Below are positions 23,010 through 30,908 of a DNA stretch of 40,156 nt, piece by piece. Positions within the stretch are counted from its first letter, which is position 1; every line of letters starts with the position of its first letter. Origin of the DNA: JBKQHQ01 sp052148715 (lineage in GTDB: Bacteria > Pseudomonadota > Alphaproteobacteria > Rhizobiales > Xanthobacteraceae); assembly GCA_052148715.1 (NCBI GenBank), contig JBKQHQ010000212.1:1-40156 (forward strand). The letters are read 5' to 3'. The notes under the pieces were generated by a model that did no database searches, had not been told where the DNA came from, and was given only the letters and a program-made list of their open reading frames with translations. The translations under genes were made by a program, and so were the position numbers.

Positions 23010-23603
23010 ATGCGCCCGCGAGCGGACGGGACGAATCAAAGGCAGCGACAAAACGACTCGCTCCTCGCCGAGATGGCGGGCTGCCTGCGCGCGACCGGCG
23101 CCGAGCTCGGCGACGAGGCCGCCTGCATCCTCGCCTTGACCCATGCCCGCTTCCGCGCCCGCGACATCGACGCCCTGCTCGACGACGCCGTCGAGGTGGC
23201 CCGCGTGGCGCGCGCCCGCGCCGAGCATTTTCCCGAGAGCGCTGACGGCGGCTTGCCGCCATGGCGCCGGCCAATCTATCGATCGCGAGCAGATTTATCA
23301 CCGCTCGCAACACAGGAGAGAGAAAGCATGAGCCTCGTCGGCAAACGATCCGTGGTCGTGTGGGGCCACAAGACCTCGGTGAGCCTGGAGCCGGATTTTT
23401 GGCGCTATCTCACCGGCATCGCGCGCGGCGCCGGCCGCCCCGTCGCCAACCTGATCGAGGAGGTCGATCACAACCGGCGCTACGGCCCGCCGGAGGAGCG
23501 CAACACCAATCTCTCCTCGGCGCTGCGCGTCTTCGTGCTGAAACATTTCGCCGGCGAAAGCCCCGACACCGGGCCGGGGCGTGACGCTCGTGGGGCGGGT
23601 TGA
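23010..23603 (+). CDS. Open frame joining a helical segment to the RHH domain
   Basis: An ATG five bases after the previous stop opens a 197-aa frame. Its first 106 residues include SLLAEMAGCLRATGAELGDE and ILALTHARFRARDIDALLDDAVEVARVARARAE, which looks like a real helical protein. The frame then runs without a stop into the ribbon-helix-helix protein that has its own ribosome site at 23328. Either this is a genuine fusion with internal re-initiation, or the last stretch before 23328 (RRPIYRSRADLSPLATQ) is accidental. The first segment has no known family. Confidence 0.5.
   Translation: MRPRADGTNQRQRQNDSLLAEMAGCLRATGAELGDEAACILALTHARFRARDIDALLDDAVEVARVARARAEHFPESADGGLPPWRRPIYRSRADLSPLATQERESMSLVGKRSVVVWGHKTSVSLEPDFWRYLTGIARGAGRPVANLIEEVDHNRRYGPPEERNTNLSSALRVFVLKHFAGESPDTGPGRDARGAG
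23328..23603 (+). CDS. Ribbon-helix-helix protein (RHH_4-like)
   Basis: AGGAGAG lies eight bases before this internal ATG, giving 91 aa. The core HKTSVSLEPDFWRYLTGIA, then VANLIEEVDH and NLSSALRVFVLKHF, matches the RHH_4 family of alphaproteobacterial arc-like proteins, where TSVSLE is the DNA-contacting strand. The segment RRYGPPEER is an insertion relative to the usual core. RHH_4 proteins are normally stand-alone and about 80 aa, so this start is probably used. It likely binds DNA as a dimer within the island. Confidence 0.7.
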   Translation: MSLVGKRSVVVWGHKTSVSLEPDFWRYLTGIARGAGRPVANLIEEVDHNRRYGPPEERNTNLSSALRVFVLKHFAGESPDTGPGRDARGAG

Positions 23604-23650
23604 GCGCGCGCGAACCCACCGCCCCGCACGACAGGCAGAGACGGTGACCC

Positions 23651-24136
23651 ATGGAAGACGCCCTTCCCGCCCCCACCATGCTCGGCAAGCTTTTGGACCT
23701 GCTCGAGCGCGGCCCGATCTTTCGCGTCAAGCAGCCGCCGCAGGCCGAAGAACCCCCGACCCATCCGCAACTCCGGAGATTAACGATCATGGACGACATC
23801 AGGGAGATGACCAGCCGCGTGCCCATCAACGAAAGCCTCGCCGCGCTCCTGCGCCGGCTCTCTGCCGACGAGCACGACACCTTGATGGATTGCCTCGCGA
23901 GCGACGTGAACAGCCTGTTGGCGCAGGTCACCGCCCTGACCGGGCGCACCCACCTCACCGGCGCCGACGTCCGCCGCCTCATCCTGCGCTGGCGCATGAC
24001 GATCGCGCTCGCCGACGACCCGGTGCGCCCGCCGAGCTACGCCCCGCGCAGCGCGCCCCGCGCGCGCACCCCGCCGCCGACCGCGCCAGTCGACGAGGCC
24101 CGGCTCGAGCGCGACATGGCGGAACCGGAGGGATGA
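23651..24136 (+). CDS. Hypothetical helical protein (161 aa)
   Basis: The frame contains a helical core (ALLRRLSADEHDTLMDCLASD, then VTALTGRTHLTGADVRRLIL) and a Pro-rich tail. The ATG at 23651 has a weak ribosome site; an internal ATG at 23789 (MDDIREMTSR) has GGAG nine bases upstream and would give 115 aa. The two-start ambiguity is unresolved. It is the last gene of the rightward arm of the island. No family recognised. Confidence 0.5.
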   Translation: MEDALPAPTMLGKLLDLLERGPIFRVKQPPQAEEPPTHPQLRRLTIMDDIREMTSRVPINESLAALLRRLSADEHDTLMDCLASDVNSLLAQVTALTGRTHLTGADVRRLILRWRMTIALADDPVRPPSYAPRSAPRARTPPPTAPVDEARLERDMAEPEG

Positions 24137-24212
24137 GGCTAACAAATTCAAACGTTATTCCGGCCGGGATGACGCGGTGGAGCAGCAGCAGGGTGATCGC
24201 ATGTAGGTCGCG

Positions 24213-24273
24213 GATGAATCTTCACCTCCCCCTCGCGGGGGAGGTGAAGAAAGCGGCGGCAAGCCTGCATCAT
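24213..24273. repeat. Degenerate copy of the GGGGGAGGTGAAG repeat
   Basis: GAATCTTCACCTCCCCC-TCGC-GGGGGAGGTGAAGA forms a stem like that in the 19.6-kb cluster. It is followed by GGCAAGCCTGCAT, half of the core palindrome of copy 2 there. It marks the right edge of the phage-like island. Confidence 0.7.
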
Positions 24274-24352
24274 ATTCACCGGAACATGTTTTTTGGCGAT
24301 AAGCGGTCGGGCATGCTGTAGTAGTTCACGATCTGAAGAGGAATCCACGACA

Positions 24353-24769
24353 ATGTCCAACGATACGGGCGCTTCGATCAGGCGCGTAAATCCGCCCGAG
24401 CTTGGCACGCCACCCGGCTATTCGCAGGTCGTGGATGTGCGAGCGGGCCGCATCATCTTCATTGCGGGTCAGACCGCGCTGGATCACGCCGGCGAGGTGG
24501 TCGGCAAGAATGATTTTGCCGCGCAGGCGGCGCAAGTGTTCAAGAACTTGGGCGTCGCCCTTCAATCGGTCGGCTGCACGGCCGGCAATCTGGTCAAGCT
24601 GACGGTGTTTCTTCGCGACATGAATGATCTGCCGATCTATCGCGAGGCGCGCAATCGCTTCTTCGCGACAGCGACGCCACCTGCGGCGCCCGCGGTGACG
24701 CTGGTCGAAGTCTCGCGGCTCTACGGCGCGGACTTTCTGATCGAGATCGAGGCCGTCGCGGCGGTGTGA
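24353..24769 (+). CDS. Rid-family (YjgF/YER057c/UK114) protein
   Basis: The ATG at 24353 gives 138 aa with the Rid fold: GYSQVVDVRAGRIIFIAGQTA, then FAAQAAQVFKNLGVALQSVGC, VKLTVFLRDMNDLPIYREARNRFF and LVEVSRLYGADFLIEIEAVA (segments over residues 20-137). RidA itself hydrolyses 2-aminoacrylate using an Arg in PARxxVEV. Here that region reads PPAAPAVTLVEV with no Arg, as in other Rid subgroups, so imine deaminase activity is doubtful. A hairpin follows the stop. It is a single gene. Confidence 0.85.
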   Translation: MSNDTGASIRRVNPPELGTPPGYSQVVDVRAGRIIFIAGQTALDHAGEVVGKNDFAAQAAQVFKNLGVALQSVGCTAGNLVKLTVFLRDMNDLPIYREARNRFFATATPPAAPAVTLVEVSRLYGADFLIEIEAVAAV

Positions 24770-24771
24770 GA

Positions 24772-24789
24772 TCGACGCGCGGGCGTCGA
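24772..24789 (+). terminator. Hairpin after the Rid gene
   Basis: TCGACGC pairs with GCGTCGA over loop GCGG, three bases past the stop. The following CAATTCAACC is not a T run, so termination is uncertain. Confidence 0.35.
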
Positions 24790-24804
24790 GCAATTCAACC
24801 GCCA

Positions 24805-24937
24805 TCCGGGGCCTTGTGCCCGGGACCTATTCCGCCGCTTGCTCAGATCGTTGAAGTTGGTTTCAACCGCGCGGCAGCGCCCCAACAATAAGCTTCGCAG
24901 CGTGCTTCAGCATGGGTCCCGGGCACGAGGCCCGGGA
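24805..24937. repeat. REP-type doublet: second pair of inverted CCCGGG palindromes
   Basis: TCCGGGGCCTTGTGCCCGGGA (24805-24825, one base beyond the usual core) and TCCCGGG-N7-CCCGGGA (24917-24937) face each other, 112 bp from start to start, close to the 110 bp of the 14.3-kb doublet. The outer side of the right copy is GATGACG as in other copies. The inner sequences of the two doublets do not obviously match. Confidence 0.8.
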
Positions 24938-24998
24938 TGACGGCTGCGGGTGGATCAAGCGTTGTGCTCAGTTCCGTCCTAATTTAACCGAAGCTGAT

Positions 24999-25307
24999 TT
25001 AGTCCCGTTTCGCGAGGCACTGTCTCGCCTCGTGCTCTTGTGCCCGGGTCATTCCATTGGCGCGCGCCATCGATCGCGCGACCTCCAAGCCAACCTGGCT
25101 GACGTAGGCGCGCACGGTCTCGCAGGTAATTCCTGAATGCTCGCTCACGGCTTGATGCGAATGGCCATGACGCGAGACTTGCGCATGGTGTGAATGGTGG
25201 TGCGAACGATGACCGTTGGCCCACGCCGTTCTGGCATTGGCTTCGCCGATCGTTCCGACCGCAGCCAGCGCGGTCGCAACGGTCATCGTTACAGCAAATC
25301 GACTCAT
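24999..25307 (-). CDS. Small exported His-rich protein
   Basis: AGGAGAG six bases before the ATG supports this start, giving 102 aa. The first 27 residues are a Sec signal peptide (FAVTMTVATALAAVG, cut near ANA). The mature part has HRSHHHSHHAQVSRHGHSH, a metal-binding-type His cluster, and a helical C-terminus with two cysteines (Cys in ITCETVRAYVSQVG and in EARQCLAKRD). Similar small proteins occur in Bradyrhizobium-like genomes without known role. Periplasmic metal binding is a guess from composition. Confidence 0.7.
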   Translation of the reverse strand: MSRFAVTMTVATALAAVGTIGEANARTAWANGHRSHHHSHHAQVSRHGHSHQAVSEHSGITCETVRAYVSQVGLEVARSMARANGMTRAQEHEARQCLAKRD

Positions 25308-25757
25308 AATGCTCTCCTGTTGTTGCGCCAAATTTCGACGACGGAACTACCGGACCAGGCAGCGCTCTTTCTTCGCGTCTGCCCGCTCAGCCCATCAGCG
25401 GAGGCAATACTAGCCCCGCGTATCGGAAACGCTCGTCAGCTTTTCAAATTTGGCGTGGTTGAGGAACTCGCCAATAAGTTTAGCAAAGTTCCCTAAACGT
25501 CTCCCGGCTAGGTCTTGATGCCAGGGAGCCTTTGCGCGGCGGGTTCTTAGGGGAGCCGGTCCCGGTTGGCAAGAAGAATCTGCATGGGAACTTCGTCCCT
25601 CGATACCTCCTATAGATGCATAAGCCGATCGGCAGTGGATGTTAAACAGATCCGACACGCCGGTTTGTTGTACGCGGTTTCACGACGCCGTGTTTGTTGT
25701 CACTTGTCACAAAGGTACTCGCAGTATATGCACGCGCCGCAACTTGAGGGGAGCCGT
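25308..25757. other. 450-bp divergent intergenic region before the beta-lactamase gene
   Basis: No convincing gene is seen. Near the right end two TTGTCA(C) copies (25697 and 25704, 7 bp apart) precede TATATG (25725-25730); the second with 15-bp spacing could be the beta-lactamase promoter. No ampR-type regulator gene is adjacent. Confidence 0.4.
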
Positions 25758-26654
25758 ATGATCACACGGCGTCGATTGGCGCAAAGCGCGGGCGCGGCCG
25801 TTGTCGGGTGCGCGCTGACGCGGTTGCCGAGCCCGGCCCGCACGGCCGGCGGCTGGTCCGAGCAGCTTGCGGCCGAGTTTGCAAGAATCGAGACGGAAAG
25901 CGGCGGGCGCCTCGGGGTCGCGGTGCTCGATACGCTCTCAGGCGCGCGATCGGCGCATCGCGGCGACGAGCGGTTCCCGCTGTGCAGCACCTTCAAGCTG
26001 TTGGCGGCCGGCGCTATCCTCGCGCGCGTCAACGCCGGCAAGGAGCGTCTCGACCGGCGCATTCGCTTCGAGGCGCGCGACATCGTCGTCTATTCGCCGA
26101 TCACCAAGGACCGGGTCGGCGGCGAGGGAATGTCGCTTGCGGAGATTTGCGAAGCGGCCATGACCGTGAGCGACAACACCGCCGGCAATCTGCTGCTGGC
26201 GACGCTCGACGGGCCTAACGGATTGACCGCCTACGCGCGCTCGCTCGGCGATGCGGTGACGCAGCTCGACCGCATCGAGCCCGATCTGAACGAGGCCGCT
26301 CCCGGCGACCCGCGCGATACCACGTCGCCTGCGGCGATGCTGGCTGACCTGCGCGCCCTCATCCTCTGCAATGCGCTGTCGCCGGCATCGAAGGAGCAGC
26401 TCACCCGATGGCTCGTCGGCAACAAGACCGGCGACACGCGGCTACGCGCAGGGCTGCCGACCGGCTGGCGCGTGGGCGACAAAACCGGCTCGGGCGAGCA
26501 CGGCACGACCAACGACGTCGGCATCATCTGGCCGCCCGGTCGTCCTCCGCTCCTCGTCGCCATCTATCTCACCGAAACGTCCAAATCCGGCGAGCAACGC
26601 AACGCGACGCTCGCCGCGGTCGGCCGCGCCGTTGCCGCCGCATCGGACCGCTGA
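25758..26654 (+). CDS. Class A beta-lactamase, probable Tat substrate
   Basis: The ATG is preceded by GAGGGGAG and gives 298 aa. The N-terminus ITRRRLAQSAGAAVVG is a twin-arginine signal. All class A motifs are present: STFK (Ser77, Lys80), SDN (Ser138-Asn140), Glu174 in EPDLNEA and KTG (242-244) in DKTGSGEHG. These are the nucleophile, general base and substrate-binding elements for beta-lactam hydrolysis in the periplasm. Cys76 precedes the active Ser (Ambler position 69), but position 238 is Gly, so the disulfide of KPC-type carbapenemases is absent. Such chromosomal enzymes are common in soil alphaproteobacteria; spectrum cannot be predicted. Confidence 0.92.
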   Translation: MITRRRLAQSAGAAVVGCALTRLPSPARTAGGWSEQLAAEFARIETESGGRLGVAVLDTLSGARSAHRGDERFPLCSTFKLLAAGAILARVNAGKERLDRRIRFEARDIVVYSPITKDRVGGEGMSLAEICEAAMTVSDNTAGNLLLATLDGPNGLTAYARSLGDAVTQLDRIEPDLNEAAPGDPRDTTSPAAMLADLRALILCNALSPASKEQLTRWLVGNKTGDTRLRAGLPTGWRVGDKTGSGEHGTTNDVGIIWPPGRPPLLVAIYLTETSKSGEQRNATLAAVGRAVAAASDR

Positions 26655-26806
26655 CGGCGACGGCGCCAAGCTGGTAGCCGCCCCCCCGAAATGCTAGGTG
26701 CCGACGATCGGCGCGCATTGGCACGAGAGCGGCGGCCGGATGCCACGTCCGCGTCCGCCTCGAACTCTTCGTCCCAACGATGCAAGCGCTGCGAAGGGGC
26801 CAACCG

Positions 26807-27280
26807 ATGACGAGCCATGGTGGAATTTATCTGCTTCCGGACCGGCTGGAGCCGGAGCTCGATCGCGTGCGCGGCTATTGGAACGGTTTGAAGCGCGGCG
26901 ACAACGATATTCCGTTTGGAGATGACGTAAAATTCTCCATGCAGGGACGTCTTGCCCGCGACGTCATTCTGATCGAAACCTTCGGAGATCCGCCGCGGTT
27001 CCGGTTCGACCTGGTCGGCGACGACATCGTGCAACGCTACGGCGCGGCGATCGCCGGCAAGTTCTCCGATGAGATCGACCTGCATCCGCCGCTCGACGAG
27101 CTCACCGGCCAGTGCGGCGCCACGATCGAGCGTCGCGCGCCGACCTATTTCCGGCATGCGGCGACCGACACGACGACGGCGGAAAGCGGCGCCGGATATT
27201 CGCGGCTGATCCTGCCGCTGTGGGGCAACGGCCGCATCGAGATGTTGATTTGCGCGATCGTGAACAGCGCTGCCGGGTAA
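26807..27280 (+). CDS. PAS-domain protein (PAS_5-like)
   Basis: GAAGGGG seven bases upstream selects the ATG at 26807, giving 157 aa. The sequence RVRGYWNGLKRGDNDIPFGDDV followed by a strand with ILIETFGDPPRFRFDLVGDDIVQRYG and GYSRLILPLWGNGRIEMLICAI (segments over residues 18-150) is the pattern of PAS_5 proteins, a group of short alphaproteobacterial sensors. There is no attached output domain and no clear cofactor ligand. It may respond to a small ligand or redox state through protein contacts. Function otherwise unknown. Confidence 0.78.
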   Translation: MTSHGGIYLLPDRLEPELDRVRGYWNGLKRGDNDIPFGDDVKFSMQGRLARDVILIETFGDPPRFRFDLVGDDIVQRYGAAIAGKFSDEIDLHPPLDELTGQCGATIERRAPTYFRHAATDTTTAESGAGYSRLILPLWGNGRIEMLICAIVNSAAG

Positions 27281-27369
27281 CAGAGGTGGCCGAGACGAAG
27301 AGCGTCGAGGTTTGGTTCTCGCGCAGCACGGCGATTCAATTTGCACGCCGGAATTTGTTGAAGCATGGG

Positions 27370-27390
27370 TCCCGGGCACGAGGCCCGGGA
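27370..27390. repeat. Single REP-type CCCGGG palindrome
   Basis: TCCCGGG-CACGAGG-CCCGGGA with flanks CATGGG and TGACG matches the right-hand copies of the doublets at 14.4 and 24.9 kb. It lies just upstream of the beta-CASP gene and forms its apparent N-terminal extension if an earlier start is used. Confidence 0.85.
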
Positions 27391-27412
27391 TGACGCGAAG
27401 AGGAAGAACGCA

Positions 27413-28801
27413 TTGAAGCTGTCATTTCATGGCGCCGATCGCGACGTGACGGGCTCCTGCCATCTCGTCGAGTGCGCGGGCAAGCGCATCCTGATCGATT
27501 GCGGTCTTTATCAAGGCGGCCGCGATGTCGCCGAGGAGAATGCCGGCGACTTCGGCTTTGATCCGTCGGGCATCGATTTCGTGCTGCTCACGCACGCGCA
27601 CCTCGACCATTGCGGGCGCCTGCCGCTGCTCACCAAGCGCGGCTTCCACGGCGAGATCATCACGACCGCGGCCACGCGCGAGCTTGCCCGCCTGGTCATG
27701 CTCGATTCCGCCCATCTGCAAGAGGAAGAGGCGCGCTCAAGCGCGCACCGGGCGGCGCGGCACGCGGCGAACCCGGCGCCGACCGCGCCCCTCTATACGC
27801 TGCTCGACGCGCTCAACAGCCTCGACGCCTTCGGCCGCAGCGCCGGCTATGGACAGCCGATCGAGCTCGCCGCGGGCATCCGGGCCACCTTCATCGACGC
27901 GGGGCACATTCTCGGCTCAGCCTGCATCCTGCTCGAGCTCTCGGAGGGGGGCCGAAGCTTGCGCCTGCTGTTCTCCGGCGATCTCGGCAATGCCGGCCGT
28001 CCGCTGCTGCGGCCTCCGGCGACGCCGCCGCGCGCGGATGTCGTCGTGATCGAGACCACCTACGGCGACCGGCTGCACAAGCCGATGGGCCCCTCGATCG
28101 ACGAGCTTTACGCGGCCATCGCCGACGCGTTCAACCGCGGCGGCAACGTCATCATCCCCACATTTGCGCTGGAGCGGGCGCAGGAGCTGCTGTGGGTGCT
28201 CAATAAGGGCATCGAGAACGGCCGGCTGAAGCGGTCGATCCAGGTCTTCCTCGATTCGCCGATGGCCATTTCGGCGACCGAGATCTTTCGCCATCACCCC
28301 GAGTGCCTGGAGCCCGAAACCGCCCGTCTGTTTCAGGAGGGGCATGATCCGCTCCAGTTGCCCGGTTTGCACTTTACGCGGGAGCGCGCCGAGTCGATGG
28401 CGCTGAACAATATCCACGGCGGAGCCATCATCATGGCCGGCGCCGGCATGGCGACGGGCGGGCGCGTGCGCCACCACCTCAAGCACAATCTCTGGCGCGC
28501 GGATTGCAGCGTGATTTTTGTCGGCTTTGCCGCCAAGGGCACGCTCGCGCGGCAAATAATCGACGGGCAAAGCCCGGTGCGCATTCTCGGCGAGGACATC
28601 CCGGTCAAGGCCAAGATCCACACTATCAACGGCTTCTCGGCCCATGCCGATCAAGCCGAGCTGTTGACGTGGCACGGCCAAACCGGCGCCGGCCGCACGT
28701 TTCTCACCCACGGCGAGGAACAGACGATGCAGCAATTCGCCGCCCGCCTGGCCAAGACCCAGGTCGAGATGCCGAAGCTGCACCAGAGCTTCGAGCTCTG
28801 A
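27413..28801 (+). CDS. MBL-fold RNA nuclease of the beta-CASP (CPSF/Ysh1) type
   Basis: A TTG start with GAGGA eight bases upstream gives 462 aa beginning KLSFHGADRDVTGSCH. The MBL motif is THAHLDHCG (His61, His63, Asp65, His66). Later come DAGHILGSA, FSGDLG and ETTYGDR, then the beta-CASP part with NVIIPTFALERAQELL, GAGMATGGR and TINGFSAHADQ. This is the full layout of bacterial CPSF-like MBL exonucleases that process RNA. The in-frame ATG at 27365 is inside a dispersed palindrome, so I reject it. Its RNA target is unknown. Confidence 0.88.
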   Translation: MKLSFHGADRDVTGSCHLVECAGKRILIDCGLYQGGRDVAEENAGDFGFDPSGIDFVLLTHAHLDHCGRLPLLTKRGFHGEIITTAATRELARLVMLDSAHLQEEEARSSAHRAARHAANPAPTAPLYTLLDALNSLDAFGRSAGYGQPIELAAGIRATFIDAGHILGSACILLELSEGGRSLRLLFSGDLGNAGRPLLRPPATPPRADVVVIETTYGDRLHKPMGPSIDELYAAIADAFNRGGNVIIPTFALERAQELLWVLNKGIENGRLKRSIQVFLDSPMAISATEIFRHHPECLEPETARLFQEGHDPLQLPGLHFTRERAESMALNNIHGGAIIMAGAGMATGGRVRHHLKHNLWRADCSVIFVGFAAKGTLARQIIDGQSPVRILGEDIPVKAKIHTINGFSAHADQAELLTWHGQTGAGRTFLTHGEEQTMQQFAARLAKTQVEMPKLHQSFEL

Positions 28802-28861
28802 TGACCGCCGCACAGGTTCGGGCGGAGGCCCGGATTGCGTCAGATTCGGTGCCGGCTTCGG

Positions 28862-30688
28862 CTAAGGTTTGGGCGTGATCCGCAAGTTGGTCTCAGGGCG
28901 TGGGAGCTTTCTCTCGGGGATATCCGGTTGTTTACCCCACGCTTCGGCGAGCGCCACCAGTTCGGCGGCTCGCGCACGCAATAGCGCAAGGTCCTGCTGC
29001 GTTTGCTTGTAGCTATGCGCCTGTTCCGGATAGCGCGACAAGAACGTCTCGAAAGATTCGGGGGTCGTTGGGGAGCCCTGGTAGGCTTCCTTCAAGTCGT
29101 CGAGCGTTTGATCAAGACGATCCATCGCCACCAGAAAGCGTCGCCAGCGGTGCTCATCGAGATCGAATTTATCGCGGAGCTCGACCCCAGCTTCCGCACC
29201 GTAGTCGCCGAGGGCCTTTACAAGCTCCGGCGGCATGACGATGTTTAGGCCGCCCTCGTCCGGTTTCAGATAGACGTGGACAATCCGGTCCCGGTAACCC
29301 GCGAGCGTGCTCTGAAGATTGTCCTGCCAATCCTTCGCGGCATCTACCAGCCGCCCCAGAAACCCGAACAGACCGTCAAACGGCTGGATCGCGATAAGTT
29401 CGCCGGCTCCCGCCGTCTCGGGCAGCCAGACTCGATTCTCTTTCTGGCGATCCGGGCTTGAGGGTCCCGCCGGGTTGCCGGAAGTATTCATCCGGGCAGG
29501 CGTCGCACCCCCCCGATCCCGGCGTGGGTCGTAAGCGTCGAGGGAAATCCCGAAGGTGGGGGAATTCGGCAGCATGCGGTCGAAGAAGTGGATCGGAAAG
29601 TTGCTTGACAATCCTCCGTCACTGAACAGGCAGAGCCGCAGTTTCCGACCTTCGTCGCCTTTCAGCGTGTGGTCGCGGGAATAAAGCGGGACTGCGCTGA
29701 TCAATCCAGGGAAACTGAGGCTCATGCGCGCCGCAACGACAACCGGCAGTACCTCCGCCGCCGGGAACCGATAATACTCGCCCTCCTCGCCGGCCTCCGG
29801 CTTGACCGGCTCGCAATGCGTGAGCAGATGATCCATGATCCGTTGCGGGAATAACTTCGCAAAATCCTCGCGTTTGAACTTGTAGGTTTTGTAGATGTTA
29901 CTGGCGAGCGGCAACGTGTAAGGGCGGCGAAGCATCAGGTTTGTCGTCATCATGCGCAGCACAATGGGCGGACGACCGCCGCTCGGAGACGCAAGGTCGC
30001 CGAAAGTCAAAGGAGGTTCGCGCGTAGCGTCACGGCCGGCGGTCTTATCGATTAGATCGGCAAGCCAATCCGTGAAACCCGGGCCTTCGAAGCCCGGCTG
30101 ACGAATGCCGCTGCAGATGCCGAAATTGTTGGCCGGCAGATTCTTCGTCAGCGCTCGCACAAGTCCAAAGCCTATGCCGATGAGCAGGCCTATCACGGCG
30201 AGCAACACGCCGAAGGCGCCCCCACCAATTCCGGCATATCGCCAGGCCAGAAAGGCGAGCACCGCACCAGCGACGGCACCGAGCAACGCCAACCAGCAAA
30301 ATCCCCAAGCCGCCGCCCAGCCGATACGAATGACTCTGCCCGGCGTAGTCTTGGCATTGAGCGCCGCGACAACAATGTCGAACAGCGGCGCGACCGAGCG
30401 CGTGGGCTGAAATAGGCTGAACAGAATGGCGCCGGTCTCTTGCGGGAGGCCGGTCAGCCGCATGAACCCCCCGCCGGAGACGTTGCGTCCGTATTCGGCG
30501 GCGGCTGCCGCGGCCGCGGCAATTGCCCCCGCCGATGTTCCGCCGATGTTGGCGAAACGATAGCGTTTGGCGAGTTCAACGATCGCGAGCGGATAAACCG
30601 CGCCGCTGGTTATGCCGCCCTTCATGATGATGTCGCAAACGCCGGTGGGACCAACAAAGTCGGTTTCGCTGTACGTGCGATCGGGCAC
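28862..30688 (-). CDS. Patatin-like phospholipase with an internal membrane segment
   Basis: The 608-aa protein has the patatin catalytic dyad: nucleophile Ser52 in GGTSAGA and Asp357 in FSDGGLSSNFP. The oxyanion loop KGGITSGAVYP (residues 23-33) precedes them. Between the two lie two or three hydrophobic helices (about 122-178, including IGWAAAWGFCWLALLGAVAG), so it is probably anchored in the inner membrane. The C-terminal 200 residues are soluble. Patatins hydrolyse acyl esters of phospholipids. GGAAGG precedes the ATG. It is convergent with the nuclease gene. Confidence 0.88.
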   Translation of the reverse strand: MPDRTYSETDFVGPTGVCDIIMKGGITSGAVYPLAIVELAKRYRFANIGGTSAGAIAAAAAAAAEYGRNVSGGGFMRLTGLPQETGAILFSLFQPTRSVAPLFDIVVAALNAKTTPGRVIRIGWAAAWGFCWLALLGAVAGAVLAFLAWRYAGIGGGAFGVLLAVIGLLIGIGFGLVRALTKNLPANNFGICSGIRQPGFEGPGFTDWLADLIDKTAGRDATREPPLTFGDLASPSGGRPPIVLRMMTTNLMLRRPYTLPLASNIYKTYKFKREDFAKLFPQRIMDHLLTHCEPVKPEAGEEGEYYRFPAAEVLPVVVAARMSLSFPGLISAVPLYSRDHTLKGDEGRKLRLCLFSDGGLSSNFPIHFFDRMLPNSPTFGISLDAYDPRRDRGGATPARMNTSGNPAGPSSPDRQKENRVWLPETAGAGELIAIQPFDGLFGFLGRLVDAAKDWQDNLQSTLAGYRDRIVHVYLKPDEGGLNIVMPPELVKALGDYGAEAGVELRDKFDLDEHRWRRFLVAMDRLDQTLDDLKEAYQGSPTTPESFETFLSRYPEQAHSYKQTQQDLALLRARAAELVALAEAWGKQPDIPERKLPRPETNLRITPKP

Positions 30689-30808
30689 CTTCCACCCCCT
30701 CTAAGAGAGTTTGCGCAGAACGTCTGCTTAGGTGCACAATATACCCCAACCCGCGAGGGTTGAAAACAGACCCAAGGCGCGGCGCGTGGAATCCATAAGT
30801 GCTTAACG

Positions 30809-30848
30809 AAAAAAGAGCCCCACGACCGGCGCACCGGAGGCGGGGCTC
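30809..30848 (-). terminator. Rho-independent terminator of the cold-shock gene
   Basis: Read on the minus strand, GAGCCCC pairs with GGGGCTC (30842-30848 with 30815-30821) over a GC-rich loop and is followed by six T (30809-30814). It lies 60 bp past the stop of the cold-shock gene. Confidence 0.85.
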
Positions 30849-30908
30849 AAAACCACTTAGCTTGCCGGTACATCCGCGGTCAAAACGCCATGGCCACCGG
30901 CGCTGCCG

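Noticed and set aside
14221..24800. Integrase, tRNA target or attL/attR duplication at the island edges
   Set aside because: I looked for a tyrosine or serine recombinase, a tRNA-like sequence and long direct repeats at both ends and found none; absence within the window does not exclude them outside it.
25410..25658. 82-codon minus-strand frame in the region before the beta-lactamase gene
   Set aside because: No ribosome site, mixed composition, and no structure or motif that suggests a protein.
25758..26654. KPC-like carbapenemase from the Cys before the active serine
   Set aside because: The partner position 238 is Gly (KTGSG), so the defining disulfide cannot form.
27365..27412. Earlier ATG for the beta-CASP nuclease
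   Set aside because: The added residues come from the dispersed palindrome; the TTG at 27413 has a ribosome site and begins at the conserved N-terminal strand.
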